This document shows, piece by piece, positions 1 through 6,777 of a DNA stretch of 11,424 nt. How positions within the stretch are numbered: the stretch's first letter is position 1; the number at the start of each line of letters is the position of its first letter. Position numbers and translations under genes: made by a program. The DNA comes from Armatimonadota bacterium (GTDB lineage Bacteria; Armatimonadota; JAAZEB01), in the NCBI GenBank assembly GCA_012841485.1, contig DUUU01000102.1:1-11424 (forward strand), given 5' to 3'. The notes beneath the pieces are model-generated. The model saw only the letters and a program-made list of their open reading frames with translations. It did not search any database and had not been told where the DNA came from.

Positions 1-6
1 CTCGGA

Positions 7-135
7 GGACGCCGAAGGCGTCCGACACTACAGCCCAGGGTCTCCTGTCCCAGGGTCTTGTGAACAGAAAAACACCTGGAACCCCGAAGGGGTTCAACAA
101 TCCGTCACACGTGTTGTCCGACCCCTTCGGGGTCG
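7..135. repeat. Cluster of three 17-bp palindromes with GAA/TTC centres
   Basis: Three inverted repeats share one design, a 7-bp GC-rich stem around a 3-base centre: 7-23 (GGACGCC GAA GGCGTCC), 79-95 (GAACCCC GAA GGGGTTC) and 119-135 (CGACCCC TTC GGGGTCG). All have the core CCGAAGG or its complement. Between the first two lies a 10-bp direct repeat, CCCAGGGTCT, at 34-43 and 49-58. No coding sequence is credible in 1-192. The elements look like short intergenic repetitive palindromes; copy number in the genome is unknown. Confidence 0.6.
66..95 (-). terminator. Probable terminator after the methyltransferase gene
   Basis: GAACCCC, loop TTC, GGGGTTC on the minus strand (95-79), followed after CAGGTG by TTTTTCT (down to 66). 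The stem is GC-rich and short and the T-run begins 6 bases after it, so it is a plausible but not ideal Rho-independent terminator. It lies about 98 bases beyond the methyltransferase stop. The stem is also one of the three 17-bp palindromes of this end. Confidence 0.5.
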
Positions 136-192
136 AAGCCGGGCCATCCGCGAGGCTATCAAAGAGGCCGGCGCGGTGCATCCTCACGGCAT

Positions 193-1719
193 TCAGGAAT
201 CGATCAGCGTCTGGAAGAGGGCTTCCATTTCGGATGAGAGGTGGCCGTGCCGGGCCGCGTGCTCGGCCTCCGCGGCCGCCTGCTCCTCATCGAGCCGCTC
301 CATCCATTCCACCGAGGGCACCAGCGCCTGGTTGAGGTCGTTCGGCTCGTACTTCCCCAGGGCGGCCCCGTACTGCCGGACGTTGAGCGCCACGGTCTCC
401 CTCCCCACCCACGACAGGAGATAGAGGAAGATCCGCTCCACGTAGCGCGCCCCCGGTCCGGCAGGCTGGAAGCCATGATAGCAGGTGAGATTCAGCGCCC
501 GAGTGTGGTTACGGATTACCTTGTAGCCATCGCGCGAGAAGGCGCCGAACAGGATGGGTGCCGGCCGGCGTTTCTCCAGGCGATACCAGGGGACGCGCAT
601 GCGCGTCAGGTAGCGCGTATGGTAGCCATGCGCTTCCCCCCGCCGAATGTAACGAGCCGCCGGCGCGGAGGGGTGATCGCCGGCGCGCAGCAGGTAGATC
701 GGGGCATCGCCCGCGGCCAGGCGGCGAAACTCCGTCTCGGTGAAGACCGGCCCGCGGATCTGCGCGCTGCGCGCGATGGTCGGCACGACCTCCCCGGGCG
801 CCAGACCAAGCGCGGCGACCTGCGAGGGCCGAAGGATAAAGAAGGCGTTTGCCCCTGTGGCGATCCCGCGACTGAACGTGCCGTAGGTGGAGAGGGGCAC
901 CAGGTGCGTCGAGCGGAGCCGGGGCGCTCCCGTTCCGAAGTGCCGCAGCCATTTCTCCCCCGGCCGCAGCTCTTCCGGCGCGACGCTGTTTACCGGGGCC
1001 GTATCGAGCACCCCATCCAGTGCCTCCAGCCGGGAAACCACGTAGAAACGCGTGGGAAAACGCGGCGCGCGCTTCTCAAAGAGGAGGATCCCCACGCTGG
1101 TCACCACATCCGGGAACGCGGCCTTTTCGCAGTCCAGCCGGATGATGGCGTGCAGCTGCCCGCGCGCCAGCATCTGCCTCTTGACCACGGTGCCGTACCC
1201 GGTGTTCAGGAACTCCAGCGGCAGGATATAGGCCAGCCTTCCCCCGTCGCACAGCTCCGAGATCGACTTGAGCAGGAACGCCGAGGCAATATTGGTGTAG
1301 CCGGAGAGCCGCACCCCCAGGCGCTCCTCGAACGCCGCGAACACCTCTTCGCGCCCGAGGAACTTCTGAAACCGCCTGTAGGGCGGGTTGCAGACGATTG
1401 CCGGCCACTGGCGCCCCCACGCGCGCAGGTAGTCCTCCTGGCGCACGACCAGCCCATTCCCTTCCCCTCGCGCGCGCCAGACGCCGAGGATCACCGGGTC
1501 AACCTCAGAGCCCTCGAAGGCAACGTCCCCGGCAATCTCTCTCGCCGCCCGGTAGAACGCACCCAACCCGAAGGCCGGGTCATACACCCGCCGCGCGCCG
1601 CCTTCCAGAACCCATCGCACCATCCATCGCGCGATGGGCTCCGGGGTGAAGAACTGGCCAAACTGCTTCCTATGCTCCAGGCCCACGTGCTCGCCATACC
1701 GGGGAGAGAGCTCAGACAT
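193..1719 (-). CDS. N6-adenine DNA methyltransferase, TaqI/Eco57I-like
   Basis: A 508-aa SAM-dependent DNA adenine methyltransferase. Visible motifs: motif X-like FGQFFTP (about residues 20-26), motif I DPAFGLGAF (47-55), an acidic motif II SEVDP (71-75) and catalytic motif IV NPPY (111-114). This order is that of gamma-class enzymes, with the target-recognition region C-terminal. Around residues 285-300 the stretch IATGANAFFILRPSQ resembles the TaqI_C-type specificity domain, and RQYGAALGKYEPNDLNQA near the C-terminus is typical of type II methylases of this group. Length suits a stand-alone methylase; there is no N-terminal nuclease extension, so a type IIG fusion is unlikely. The start follows the preceding oxidoreductase stop by 29 bp; an AGGA lies very close to the ATG with GGAAG further up, so its ribosome site is mediocre and coupled translation is plausible. 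No endonuclease gene is present in the window; one could lie beyond the left edge. Target sequence cannot be inferred. Confidence 0.93.
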   Translation of the reverse strand: MSELSPRYGEHVGLEHRKQFGQFFTPEPIARWMVRWVLEGGARRVYDPAFGLGAFYRAAREIAGDVAFEGSEVDPVILGVWRARGEGNGLVVRQEDYLRAWGRQWPAIVCNPPYRRFQKFLGREEVFAAFEERLGVRLSGYTNIASAFLLKSISELCDGGRLAYILPLEFLNTGYGTVVKRQMLARGQLHAIIRLDCEKAAFPDVVTSVGILLFEKRAPRFPTRFYVVSRLEALDGVLDTAPVNSVAPEELRPGEKWLRHFGTGAPRLRSTHLVPLSTYGTFSRGIATGANAFFILRPSQVAALGLAPGEVVPTIARSAQIRGPVFTETEFRRLAAGDAPIYLLRAGDHPSAPAARYIRRGEAHGYHTRYLTRMRVPWYRLEKRRPAPILFGAFSRDGYKVIRNHTRALNLTCYHGFQPAGPGARYVERIFLYLLSWVGRETVALNVRQYGAALGKYEPNDLNQALVPSVEWMERLDEEQAAAEAEHAARHGHLSSEMEALFQTLIDS

Positions 1720-1748
1720 TCCTGGTGGTCTTCCGTGGCGTTCCGGGC

Positions 1749-2795
1749 CTACTCGTACGGCACCTGCTCCGTCTGGCCGGTCTGCGAGGAGCGTTCGGCT
1801 GCCTCGAAGACGCCGATCACCCGCCGGCCAAAGCTACCCGGCACGGGAACGGGGCCGCCGCGCAGGAGGTGGTCCGCCACGCCCTGCCAATACTGCTCCC
1901 AGTCCGATTCCAGGTAGGGCACCTTCTCCTCTTTGCGCCCGCCCTCGCCCACGGTCACCAGAGTGAGGCTGCCCCCGGAGGGACCATGAATCTGCTTCTC
2001 GTAGCCCACGTTGCCGCCGGCGCCGGTGTCGAGGATCGCCCCCTTCGTGCCGAGGATTCGCCACAGCGGCTTGCCAATCGCGGCGATGTGCGACCACGTC
2101 ACGTCGGCCACAGCGCCGCCTTCGAATCGGACAATCGCGCGCACCTGGTCCTCGTTCGAGATGTTGTGCCAGACGAGCTTGTGGAAGAAGCCGTTGACGC
2201 CGGTGATACGCTGCGGCACTAGGTCGAGCACCCAGTCCACCGCGTGCGGCCCCCAGAAGTAGAACGCGCCGCCGGACTTCTCTTTCTCTGAGTACCAGCC
2301 GTGGCGAAACTCCGAGTAACTCCCCGCGGTGAGCTCGATGTGAAACACTTCGCCAATCGCGCCGCTGCTCACGATCTCCTTGATCCGCCGGAAGTTGCCA
2401 TCATGGCGGCGGTTGTGGTGGACGGCGAACATGCGCCCGGCACGTTGCGAAGCCTCGACCATCGCGGTCGCCTCGGCGACATTGAGGCACATCGCCTTCT
2501 CCACCACCACATGCTTGCCGGCATCGAACGCCTGCAGCGCGAGGGGGCAGTGTGTGAAGTGGGGCGTGACGATAGAGACGAGCTGGATCTCGCGGTCTTC
2601 CCACACCTGCGACACATCGTTGTAGGTGCGGATGTGCGGAAAGGCCTCCTTTGCCGCCGCCGTACGCGCCGGATCACAATCGCACACGGCCACCAGGCGC
2701 AGCTCCGACGTGGCCTCGATCCACGCCGAGTGTGCCCATCCGAAGTTGTGCATCGGCCCGTAGCCGATCACCGCGCAGCCGATAGGGGCTTGCAT
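1749..2795 (-). CDS. Gfo/Idh/MocA-family NAD(P)-dependent oxidoreductase
   Basis: A 348-aa protein of the Gfo/Idh/MocA family, which oxidises or reduces sugars, inositols and related polyols in the cytoplasm. The N-terminal Rossmann fold begins AVIGYGPMH (about residues 8-16), with the acidic CDCDP turn (38-42) after the second strand. VVVEKAM (96-102) carries the family Lys (K100), and the C-terminal domain has GPHAVD (182-187) with the expected His (H184). Two departures are visible: the usual EKP is EKA, and the Asp that normally sits four residues before the His is Phe (F180). The frame stays open upstream for another 370 codons, but that is the shadow of E1 beta; I chose the ATG at 2795 because a strong GGAGG lies 7 bases before it and the Rossmann strand begins directly after. 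It lies 119 bp after E1 beta and 29 bp before the methylase. The substrate is unknown. Confidence 0.93.
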   Translation of the reverse strand: MQAPIGCAVIGYGPMHNFGWAHSAWIEATSELRLVAVCDCDPARTAAAKEAFPHIRTYNDVSQVWEDREIQLVSIVTPHFTHCPLALQAFDAGKHVVVEKAMCLNVAEATAMVEASQRAGRMFAVHHNRRHDGNFRRIKEIVSSGAIGEVFHIELTAGSYSEFRHGWYSEKEKSGGAFYFWGPHAVDWVLDLVPQRITGVNGFFHKLVWHNISNEDQVRAIVRFEGGAVADVTWSHIAAIGKPLWRILGTKGAILDTGAGGNVGYEKQIHGPSGGSLTLVTVGEGGRKEEKVPYLESDWEQYWQGVADHLLRGGPVPVPGSFGRRVIGVFEAAERSSQTGQTEQVPYE

Positions 2796-2861
2796 CTCGT
2801 TCCTCCACTCGCAACTGGGCCCGATCCCGGGCGTGCGCTGCCAATTCCCCGCGCTCATTGA

Positions 2862-2886
2862 CCTGCGAGGAGCCATGCCTCGCAGG
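2862..2886 (-). other. Perfect 9-bp hairpin between E1 beta and oxidoreductase genes
   Basis: CCTGCGAGG, a 7-base loop, then CCTCGCAGG. It sits 28 bases after the E1 beta stop and 66 bases before the oxidoreductase start. No T-run follows on the minus strand, so it is not a classic intrinsic terminator. It could be an attenuator, an mRNA-stabilising 3' structure or a protein-binding site. Confidence 0.5.
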
Positions 2887-2914
2887 CACGAGCGCACTGA
2901 CTCCGCCCAAGCCA

Positions 2915-3877
2915 TCACCCGGCCATCTCGCGGATCGCCCGAACGATATCGGTGACCTGCGGAATGCAGGCATCCTCCAGCGGCGGGCTGTAGGGCATCG
3001 GCACATGCCTGGCCCCGAGCACCCTGGGGGGGGCTTTCAGCAGCTTGAGGCCCCTCTCGGACACCTGCCGGACGATCTCCGCGCCGGCTCCGCCCTGGGC
3101 GGGCGCCTCGTGGACGACCAGCAGCCGGCCGGTTTTCGCCACCGAGTCCAGAATGGTCTCGACGTCGAGCGGCACGAGCGTGCGCGGGTCCACCACTTCG
3201 ACATCGATGCTCCCGGCGAGCTCCTCGGCCGCAGCGAGCACCTTGGTAAGCGCGTAGGAGTAGGAGACGACGGTGATCTCCCGGCCAGTCCGCTTGACCT
3301 CCGCCTTGCCGAGCGGCACAATCCACTCGCCTTCCGGCACCTGCTGCGTCAGCGGATGGAGCAGGCGATGCTGGATGAAGAGCACCAGGCCGTCGTCGCG
3401 GATCGCCGACTTCAGCAATCCCTTGGCGTCGTAGGCGGTGGCGGGCATCACCACCTTGATCCCGGGCGAATGGATGAACCACGCTTCCAGGCTGCCACTG
3501 TGGTGCCCGCCCTCGCGCGTGCCGCACCCGGCGGGCGTCTTGATCACCATCGGCACCTTCACCTGCCCGCCAGACATCAGGTGCATCTTCGCCGCCTGGT
3601 TGCAAATCTGATCCATGGCGACACCGACAAAGTCGCAGTACATGATTTCGACGACCGGGCGCAGGCCGGACGCCGCCGCACCCGCCGCCAGGCCGGTGAA
3701 TCCCGCCTCCGAGATCGGCGTCTGCCACACCCGGCGCTCGCGAAACGCCGCGAAGAGGTCTTCTGCCTGCCGCACCGGGCCGATATCCTCGCCGATGATG
3801 AAGACGCTCTCGTCGCGGGCCATCTCCTCCCGGAGGGCCTCGCCAATCGCCGCCGCGTAACTGATCTCTCGCATCAT
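2915..3877 (-). CDS. TPP-dependent 2-oxoacid/acetoin dehydrogenase E1 component, beta subunit
   Basis: A 320-aa transketolase-like protein of the E1 beta (pyruvate, branched-chain or acetoin dehydrogenase) family. It should pair with the alpha subunit just upstream to form a cytoplasmic alpha2beta2 TPP enzyme. The pyrimidine-binding domain shows GEDIG (29-33), TPISEAGF (53-60) with the conserved Glu (E57) that contacts the TPP aminopyrimidine, and GGHHSGSLEAW (123-133) holding the active-site His region. The C-terminal transketolase domain shows VDPRTLVPLD (229-238) and VVHEAP (254-259). Length is normal for the family. Two ATGs lie in tandem (3877 and 3874), both served by GGGGAGAGCG; either could be used. 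It starts 39 bp after the alpha stop, so co-transcription is very likely. No lipoyl E2 or E3 gene follows, so the acceptor is unknown: a classical complex encoded elsewhere, or an acetoin-type or stand-alone enzyme. Confidence 0.95.
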   Translation of the reverse strand: MMREISYAAAIGEALREEMARDESVFIIGEDIGPVRQAEDLFAAFRERRVWQTPISEAGFTGLAAGAAASGLRPVVEIMYCDFVGVAMDQICNQAAKMHLMSGGQVKVPMVIKTPAGCGTREGGHHSGSLEAWFIHSPGIKVVMPATAYDAKGLLKSAIRDDGLVLFIQHRLLHPLTQQVPEGEWIVPLGKAEVKRTGREITVVSYSYALTKVLAAAEELAGSIDVEVVDPRTLVPLDVETILDSVAKTGRLLVVHEAPAQGGAGAEIVRQVSERGLKLLKAPPRVLGARHVPMPYSPPLEDACIPQVTDIVRAIREMAG

Positions 3878-3916
3878 CGCTCTCCCCGCGCGCCAGAAGC
3901 GCCACAGAACGCCGGA

Positions 3917-4948
3917 TCAGAGAAAAGCCGAGAGCTCCTCGGGATCCGGAAACGGGCTGCTCGTGGCGAACGCCTCCGCCTCATCAATCTCCGCCAGCAC
4001 CGCCGTCCGGATCGCGCGCTGCTCTTCCGGGGTTACGGTGCCTTCGCAGGCCAGGCGCTGCTCGAAGAGGCGTATCGGGTCACGCTTGCGCCACTCGGCG
4101 CACTGCTCCGGGTCCTCATGCCCCCGCGAGACGCCGCAGTGGCCCTCAAACCGGAACGTCTTCGCCTCGATGAAGGTGGGGCCGCCGCCGGAGCGCGCCC
4201 GGCTCACCGCCTCGCCGGCGAGGTGGTAGACCGCGAGAACATCCTGGCCATCGATGATCTCGCCGGGGATGCCAAACGCCTCGGCGCGCGGGGCCACATC
4301 CTCCGTCGGAAGCGAGAGCGCGACGGGCGTCTGGTTGGCCCACAGGTTGTTCTCGCAGACGAAGAGGACCGGCAGCTTCCAGAGCGCGGCGAGGTTGAGC
4401 GACTCCAGGAGCGTGCCCTGGTTGGCACCGCCATCGCCGAAAAAGACGACCGAGACGTGGGGCTCGCCGCGGTATTTCGCCGCGAACGCCGGCCCCAGCG
4501 CCAGCGGGATCTGCCCGCCGATGATGCCGTTGCCCCCCAGGAAGCCGTTCGCCGGGTCGAAGAGGTGCATCGAGCCGCCGTAGCCACGCGAAAGCCCCGT
4601 CTTCCTCCCCATCAGCTCTGCGAACGCGGCCTTGAGATCGGCGCCCTTGGCAATCGCGTGCCCGTGACTGCGGTGGCTACTGAAGGCGGCGTCTCGTGGC
4701 CCCAGGTGCGCGCCAATGCCGGCCGAGACAGCCTCCTGGCCGATGGAGAGGTGAACCGCGCCGCCGATCAGGCCGTGGCTCGCGAAGTCATAGCCATCCG
4801 CGCCAACGAGGTCGCTCGTGTCTCGCTTTCCCGAAGCGGGCCGCTCGAAATATGCCCGGTAGTCGTAATGCTTCTTCAGACGCTCCTCGAAGAAGCGGAT
4901 GCGGTACATCGTCCGCAGCAACCGGATGCATGTCTCCTTCTCAAGCAT
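3917..4948 (-). CDS. TPP-dependent 2-oxoacid/acetoin dehydrogenase E1 component, alpha subunit
   Basis: A 343-aa E1 alpha protein that binds the TPP diphosphate through Mg2+. The TPP motif is complete: GDGGANQG (171-178) closing with ENN (199-201). Other landmarks are HLSIGQEAVSAG (66-77), SHRSHGHAIAKG (91-102) and the SRGYGGSMHLF segment (120-130). The loop near residues 268-283 (FEGH followed by SRGHEDPEQ) corresponds to the YxGHS loop of E1 enzymes. Odd feature: about 30 extra residues (roughly 28-58) lie between the first helix (MYRIRFFEERL) and the HLSIGQEA strand, where most family members have a short G.I.G.F linker. The start at 4948 has a strong purine-rich site (GGGAGGGAG). It is the first gene of the probable E1 alpha - E1 beta - Gfo/Idh - methylase unit. 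Substrate (pyruvate, branched-chain oxo acid, acetoin or a sugar-derived acyloin) cannot be decided from sequence. Confidence 0.95.
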   Translation of the reverse strand: MLEKETCIRLLRTMYRIRFFEERLKKHYDYRAYFERPASGKRDTSDLVGADGYDFASHGLIGGAVHLSIGQEAVSAGIGAHLGPRDAAFSSHRSHGHAIAKGADLKAAFAELMGRKTGLSRGYGGSMHLFDPANGFLGGNGIIGGQIPLALGPAFAAKYRGEPHVSVVFFGDGGANQGTLLESLNLAALWKLPVLFVCENNLWANQTPVALSLPTEDVAPRAEAFGIPGEIIDGQDVLAVYHLAGEAVSRARSGGGPTFIEAKTFRFEGHCGVSRGHEDPEQCAEWRKRDPIRLFEQRLACEGTVTPEEQRAIRTAVLAEIDEAEAFATSSPFPDPEELSAFL

Positions 4949-4992
4949 TTGCTCCCTCCCTCCGGGAAGGTGGCGAGGACTATCGGCGAGAG

Positions 4993-5053
4993 GCCTCGCG
5001 CCTAAACCGTGACAGCGCGAGGCAAGGGGCGCACTGCGACCATGCGCTCCTTG
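4993..5053 (-). other. Two tandem hairpins between M42 peptidase and E1 alpha
   Basis: The first pairs 5023-5033 with 5043-5053 (11 positions, one non-Watson-Crick, 9-base loop), starting 24 bases after the peptidase stop. The second pairs 4993-5001 with 5015-5023 (9 perfect bp, 13-base loop); the two share base 5023. No T-run follows on the minus strand. They probably separate the peptidase unit from the E1 operon as a terminator-like or mRNA-end structure; sharing a base means they could form competing folds. Confidence 0.5.
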
Positions 5054-5076
5054 CCCACGGGAACCTCAAAGCGCCA

Positions 5077-6135
5077 TCAGGGGATGAACTCCGCGTCCGT
5101 TTCCACTTTGAGGACAAAAGCCGCCAGGAGCTCGGCGGCGTGCTGCATATCGCGGAGCGAAACCGTCTCCACCGGGCTGTGCATGTAGCGGTTGGGCACG
5201 CTCACCAGCCCGGTCGCGACGCCGCCGCGGCTGATCTGCATCACGTTGGCATCGGTGCCGGTTGCCCGCGCGGAGCCCACCAGCTGATAGGGAATCCCCT
5301 TCTCCTGGGCCGCGGCGATCAGGCGGGAGACGACCACGGGGTTCATATTCGGGCCACGGTGAATCGCCGGCCCTTTGTTGAGAGAGACGTCGCCGCACAC
5401 TTTCTTATCCGCGCCGGGATGGTCGGTGGCAAACGTCACATCGACGGCGATACCCACCTGGGGCTCCACGGCGAAGGTACTGGTGACCGCGCCGCGCAGG
5501 CCGATCTCCTCTTGCACCGTCGAGACGGCGAGGATCGCGGCAGAAGGCTGCTGCTCGGAGAGAAGCCGCAGCGCCTCCATGACGACGTACACTCCCGCCT
5601 TGTCGTCGAAAGCGGGGGAGGCGGCCAGGCTGTTGCGCAACGTCCGCATGCCGAGGCTCCAGGTGATCGGGTCACCGATCTCCACCGCCTCGAGCGCCTC
5701 CTGCTTGTTGGTCGCGCCGATATCGACCCAGAGGTCGTGAATCTTGGGGGGCTTCTTCTCCTCATCATCCTTCATCAGGTGGATCGGCTTGCGGGCCATC
5801 ACGCCGGGGACGGGGCCGCTCTTCGACCACACCACCACGTTCTGGCCGATGAGCACGGTGATATCGTGGCCGCCGATCTGGTTGACGTAGAGGTAGCCGT
5901 CGTCGTCGATATGCTGGACCATCAACCCGATCTGGTCGCAGTGGCCGGCCAGCATGACGCGCGGGCGCCCCGATGGGTTCACGGCGGCGATGACATTGCC
6001 GTGAACATCCGTGCGCACCTCATCAGCAAACGATCCAACCCAATCGCGGACCACGTCCTGGGCCGGGCGCTCGTATCCGGAAGGGCTGGGCGCCTCCAGC
6101 AGACGGCGCAGGAAAGCTAACGAGTCATCACGCAT
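5077..6135 (-). CDS. M42-family metallo-aminopeptidase (glutamyl/deblocking aminopeptidase or TET type)
   Basis: A 352-aa cytoplasmic dinuclear-metal aminopeptidase. Members of M42 assemble into large hollow complexes and trim peptides released by proteases. All expected metal and catalytic positions can be placed: H65 and D67 (AGHCDQIG), bridging D177 (PAFDDKAG), general base E209 and metal ligand E210 (STVQEEIG), D232 (VDVTFATD) and H319 (RYMHSPVE). The internal KPIHLMKDDEEKKPP segment (about 116-130) is in the family's inserted domain. Length is typical. The start at 6135 has GGAGG about 8 bases upstream. The residue after the HxD is Gln rather than the commoner Glu, a mild variation. It has no close partner: 420 bp without a gene precede it and tandem hairpins follow it, so it is likely its own transcription unit. 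Peptide specificity (Glu/Asp versus broad) is not readable here. Confidence 0.95.
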   Translation of the reverse strand: MRDDSLAFLRRLLEAPSPSGYERPAQDVVRDWVGSFADEVRTDVHGNVIAAVNPSGRPRVMLAGHCDQIGLMVQHIDDDGYLYVNQIGGHDITVLIGQNVVVWSKSGPVPGVMARKPIHLMKDDEEKKPPKIHDLWVDIGATNKQEALEAVEIGDPITWSLGMRTLRNSLAASPAFDDKAGVYVVMEALRLLSEQQPSAAILAVSTVQEEIGLRGAVTSTFAVEPQVGIAVDVTFATDHPGADKKVCGDVSLNKGPAIHRGPNMNPVVVSRLIAAAQEKGIPYQLVGSARATGTDANVMQISRGGVATGLVSVPNRYMHSPVETVSLRDMQHAAELLAAFVLKVETDAEFIP

Positions 6136-6555
6136 TCTCTATCCTCCCCCCTGACGGGTGCGATGCGGAGAGCAAGGCGTCCTCTGGCCACACGCGCAGG
6201 GATTCCTATGGCGGGATGCCCCCCGCCTCGTGAAAGTGACCTCCACCATGGGGCGCCCCTCTCGGGCGATGAGCCCCAGGGCCAGGCGCCACGCGCCGGA
6301 CGATCTTGCTCCGGGGCGCGGGGAGCATCGGAGCATTCGGGCCGGCGTGGGTATCTAGGATGGGTGAGCTCCCCCCCCCTGGGGAGCAGGCAGCGCCCGG
6401 AGGTTCTGTTCGCCGCTTCGGGGGCGCCCTCCTTCGCCGGGGAGGCGTTCAGGGGCAGAGTGGTACGCCTTTTGCACAACGGAGAGCGTGCCTGCGGCGG
6501 CGTGTCGGAAAGAAGAGTTCTGGGTCCGCGAGCACCGTCCATGCCGCCGCGGGCA
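6136..6555 (-). other. 420-bp gap without a credible gene; contains strong hairpins
   Basis: No reading frame here has protein-like composition with a good start site. Two structures stand out. One pairs 6368-6374 with 6381-6387 and includes a run of nine C (6371-6379). The other pairs CGCGCC.GGA at 6292-6300 with 6310-6320 (9 bp with a 2-base bulge, 9-base loop). The second lies about 155 bases upstream of the peptidase ATG and could be part of a long structured leader. I could not find a convincing -35/-10 pair. Confidence 0.4.
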
Positions 6556-6777
6556 TTAAGGTGTCAGGAGCAAGTCGCCCTCAACCCCCTCGGTCCCGCC
6601 AAAGTTGCGCGCCACGGAGAATGCCCGTTCGCGCTGGCGGGTAGAGCGCACGAAGCCCCGGAGGCACACTCGTCCTGCTTCCACTTCGATCTGGATATGC
6701 GAGCCCGCCATGTTGGGATCCCGCTCCAGCGATTGCCGGACTGCCGCTTCCAGACAGGCATCCTCCCACGATCCCAT
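6556..6777 (-). CDS. Small BON-domain protein
   Basis: A 73-aa protein that is almost entirely one BON domain. It reads MGSWEDACLEAAVRQSL (an amphipathic helix, 1-17), then alternating beta segments HIQIEVEAGRVCLRGFV (27-43) with the conserved Gly of the LxG turn (G41), then a second helix STRQRERAFSVARNF (45-59) and a final GTEGVEGDLLL strand. BON domains bind phospholipid or other ligands and are common in periplasmic or envelope-stress proteins. This copy has no signal peptide or lipobox, so it is probably cytoplasmic or acts with a partner. Its ATG overlaps the stop of the preceding gene by one base (TGATG), and its ribosome site (GAGGAA, 6 bases before the ATG) lies inside the last codons of that gene, so the two are translationally coupled. 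Confidence 0.85.
   Translation of the reverse strand: MGSWEDACLEAAVRQSLERDPNMAGSHIQIEVEAGRVCLRGFVRSTRQRERAFSVARNFGGTEGVEGDLLLTP

Noticed and set aside
34..58. 10-bp direct repeat considered as the start of a CRISPR array
   Set aside because: Only two copies with a 15-base period and no spacers of normal length; no cas genes nearby.
60..335. Short plus-strand frame at the left end
   Set aside because: It runs through the palindromes and then antisense to the methylase, and its translation is low-complexity Pro/Arg/Ala.
241..1917. Long open frame on the plus strand (558 codons)
   Set aside because: It is antisense to the methyltransferase, whose motifs are clear; its translation is Arg/Pro/His-rich without recognisable motifs, as expected of antisense frames in high-GC DNA.
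2796..3905. Upstream extension of the Gfo/Idh frame, which would make a 718-aa fusion
   Set aside because: The extension is the out-of-frame shadow of E1 beta; the ATG at 2795 has a strong GGAGG and starts the Rossmann fold.
2858..5005. Very long plus-strand frame (715 codons) over the E1 genes
   Set aside because: Both strands cannot reasonably code here; the minus-strand E1 alpha and beta have full TPP enzyme motifs, the plus frame has none.
4696..6120. Plus-strand frame (474 codons) opposite the M42 peptidase
   Set aside because: Antisense shadow of a gene with all metal ligands in place.
6117..6542. Minus-strand 141-codon frame in the gap before the M42 gene
   Set aside because: Arg/Pro-rich with no motif or good ribosome site, and it overlaps the peptidase start out of frame.
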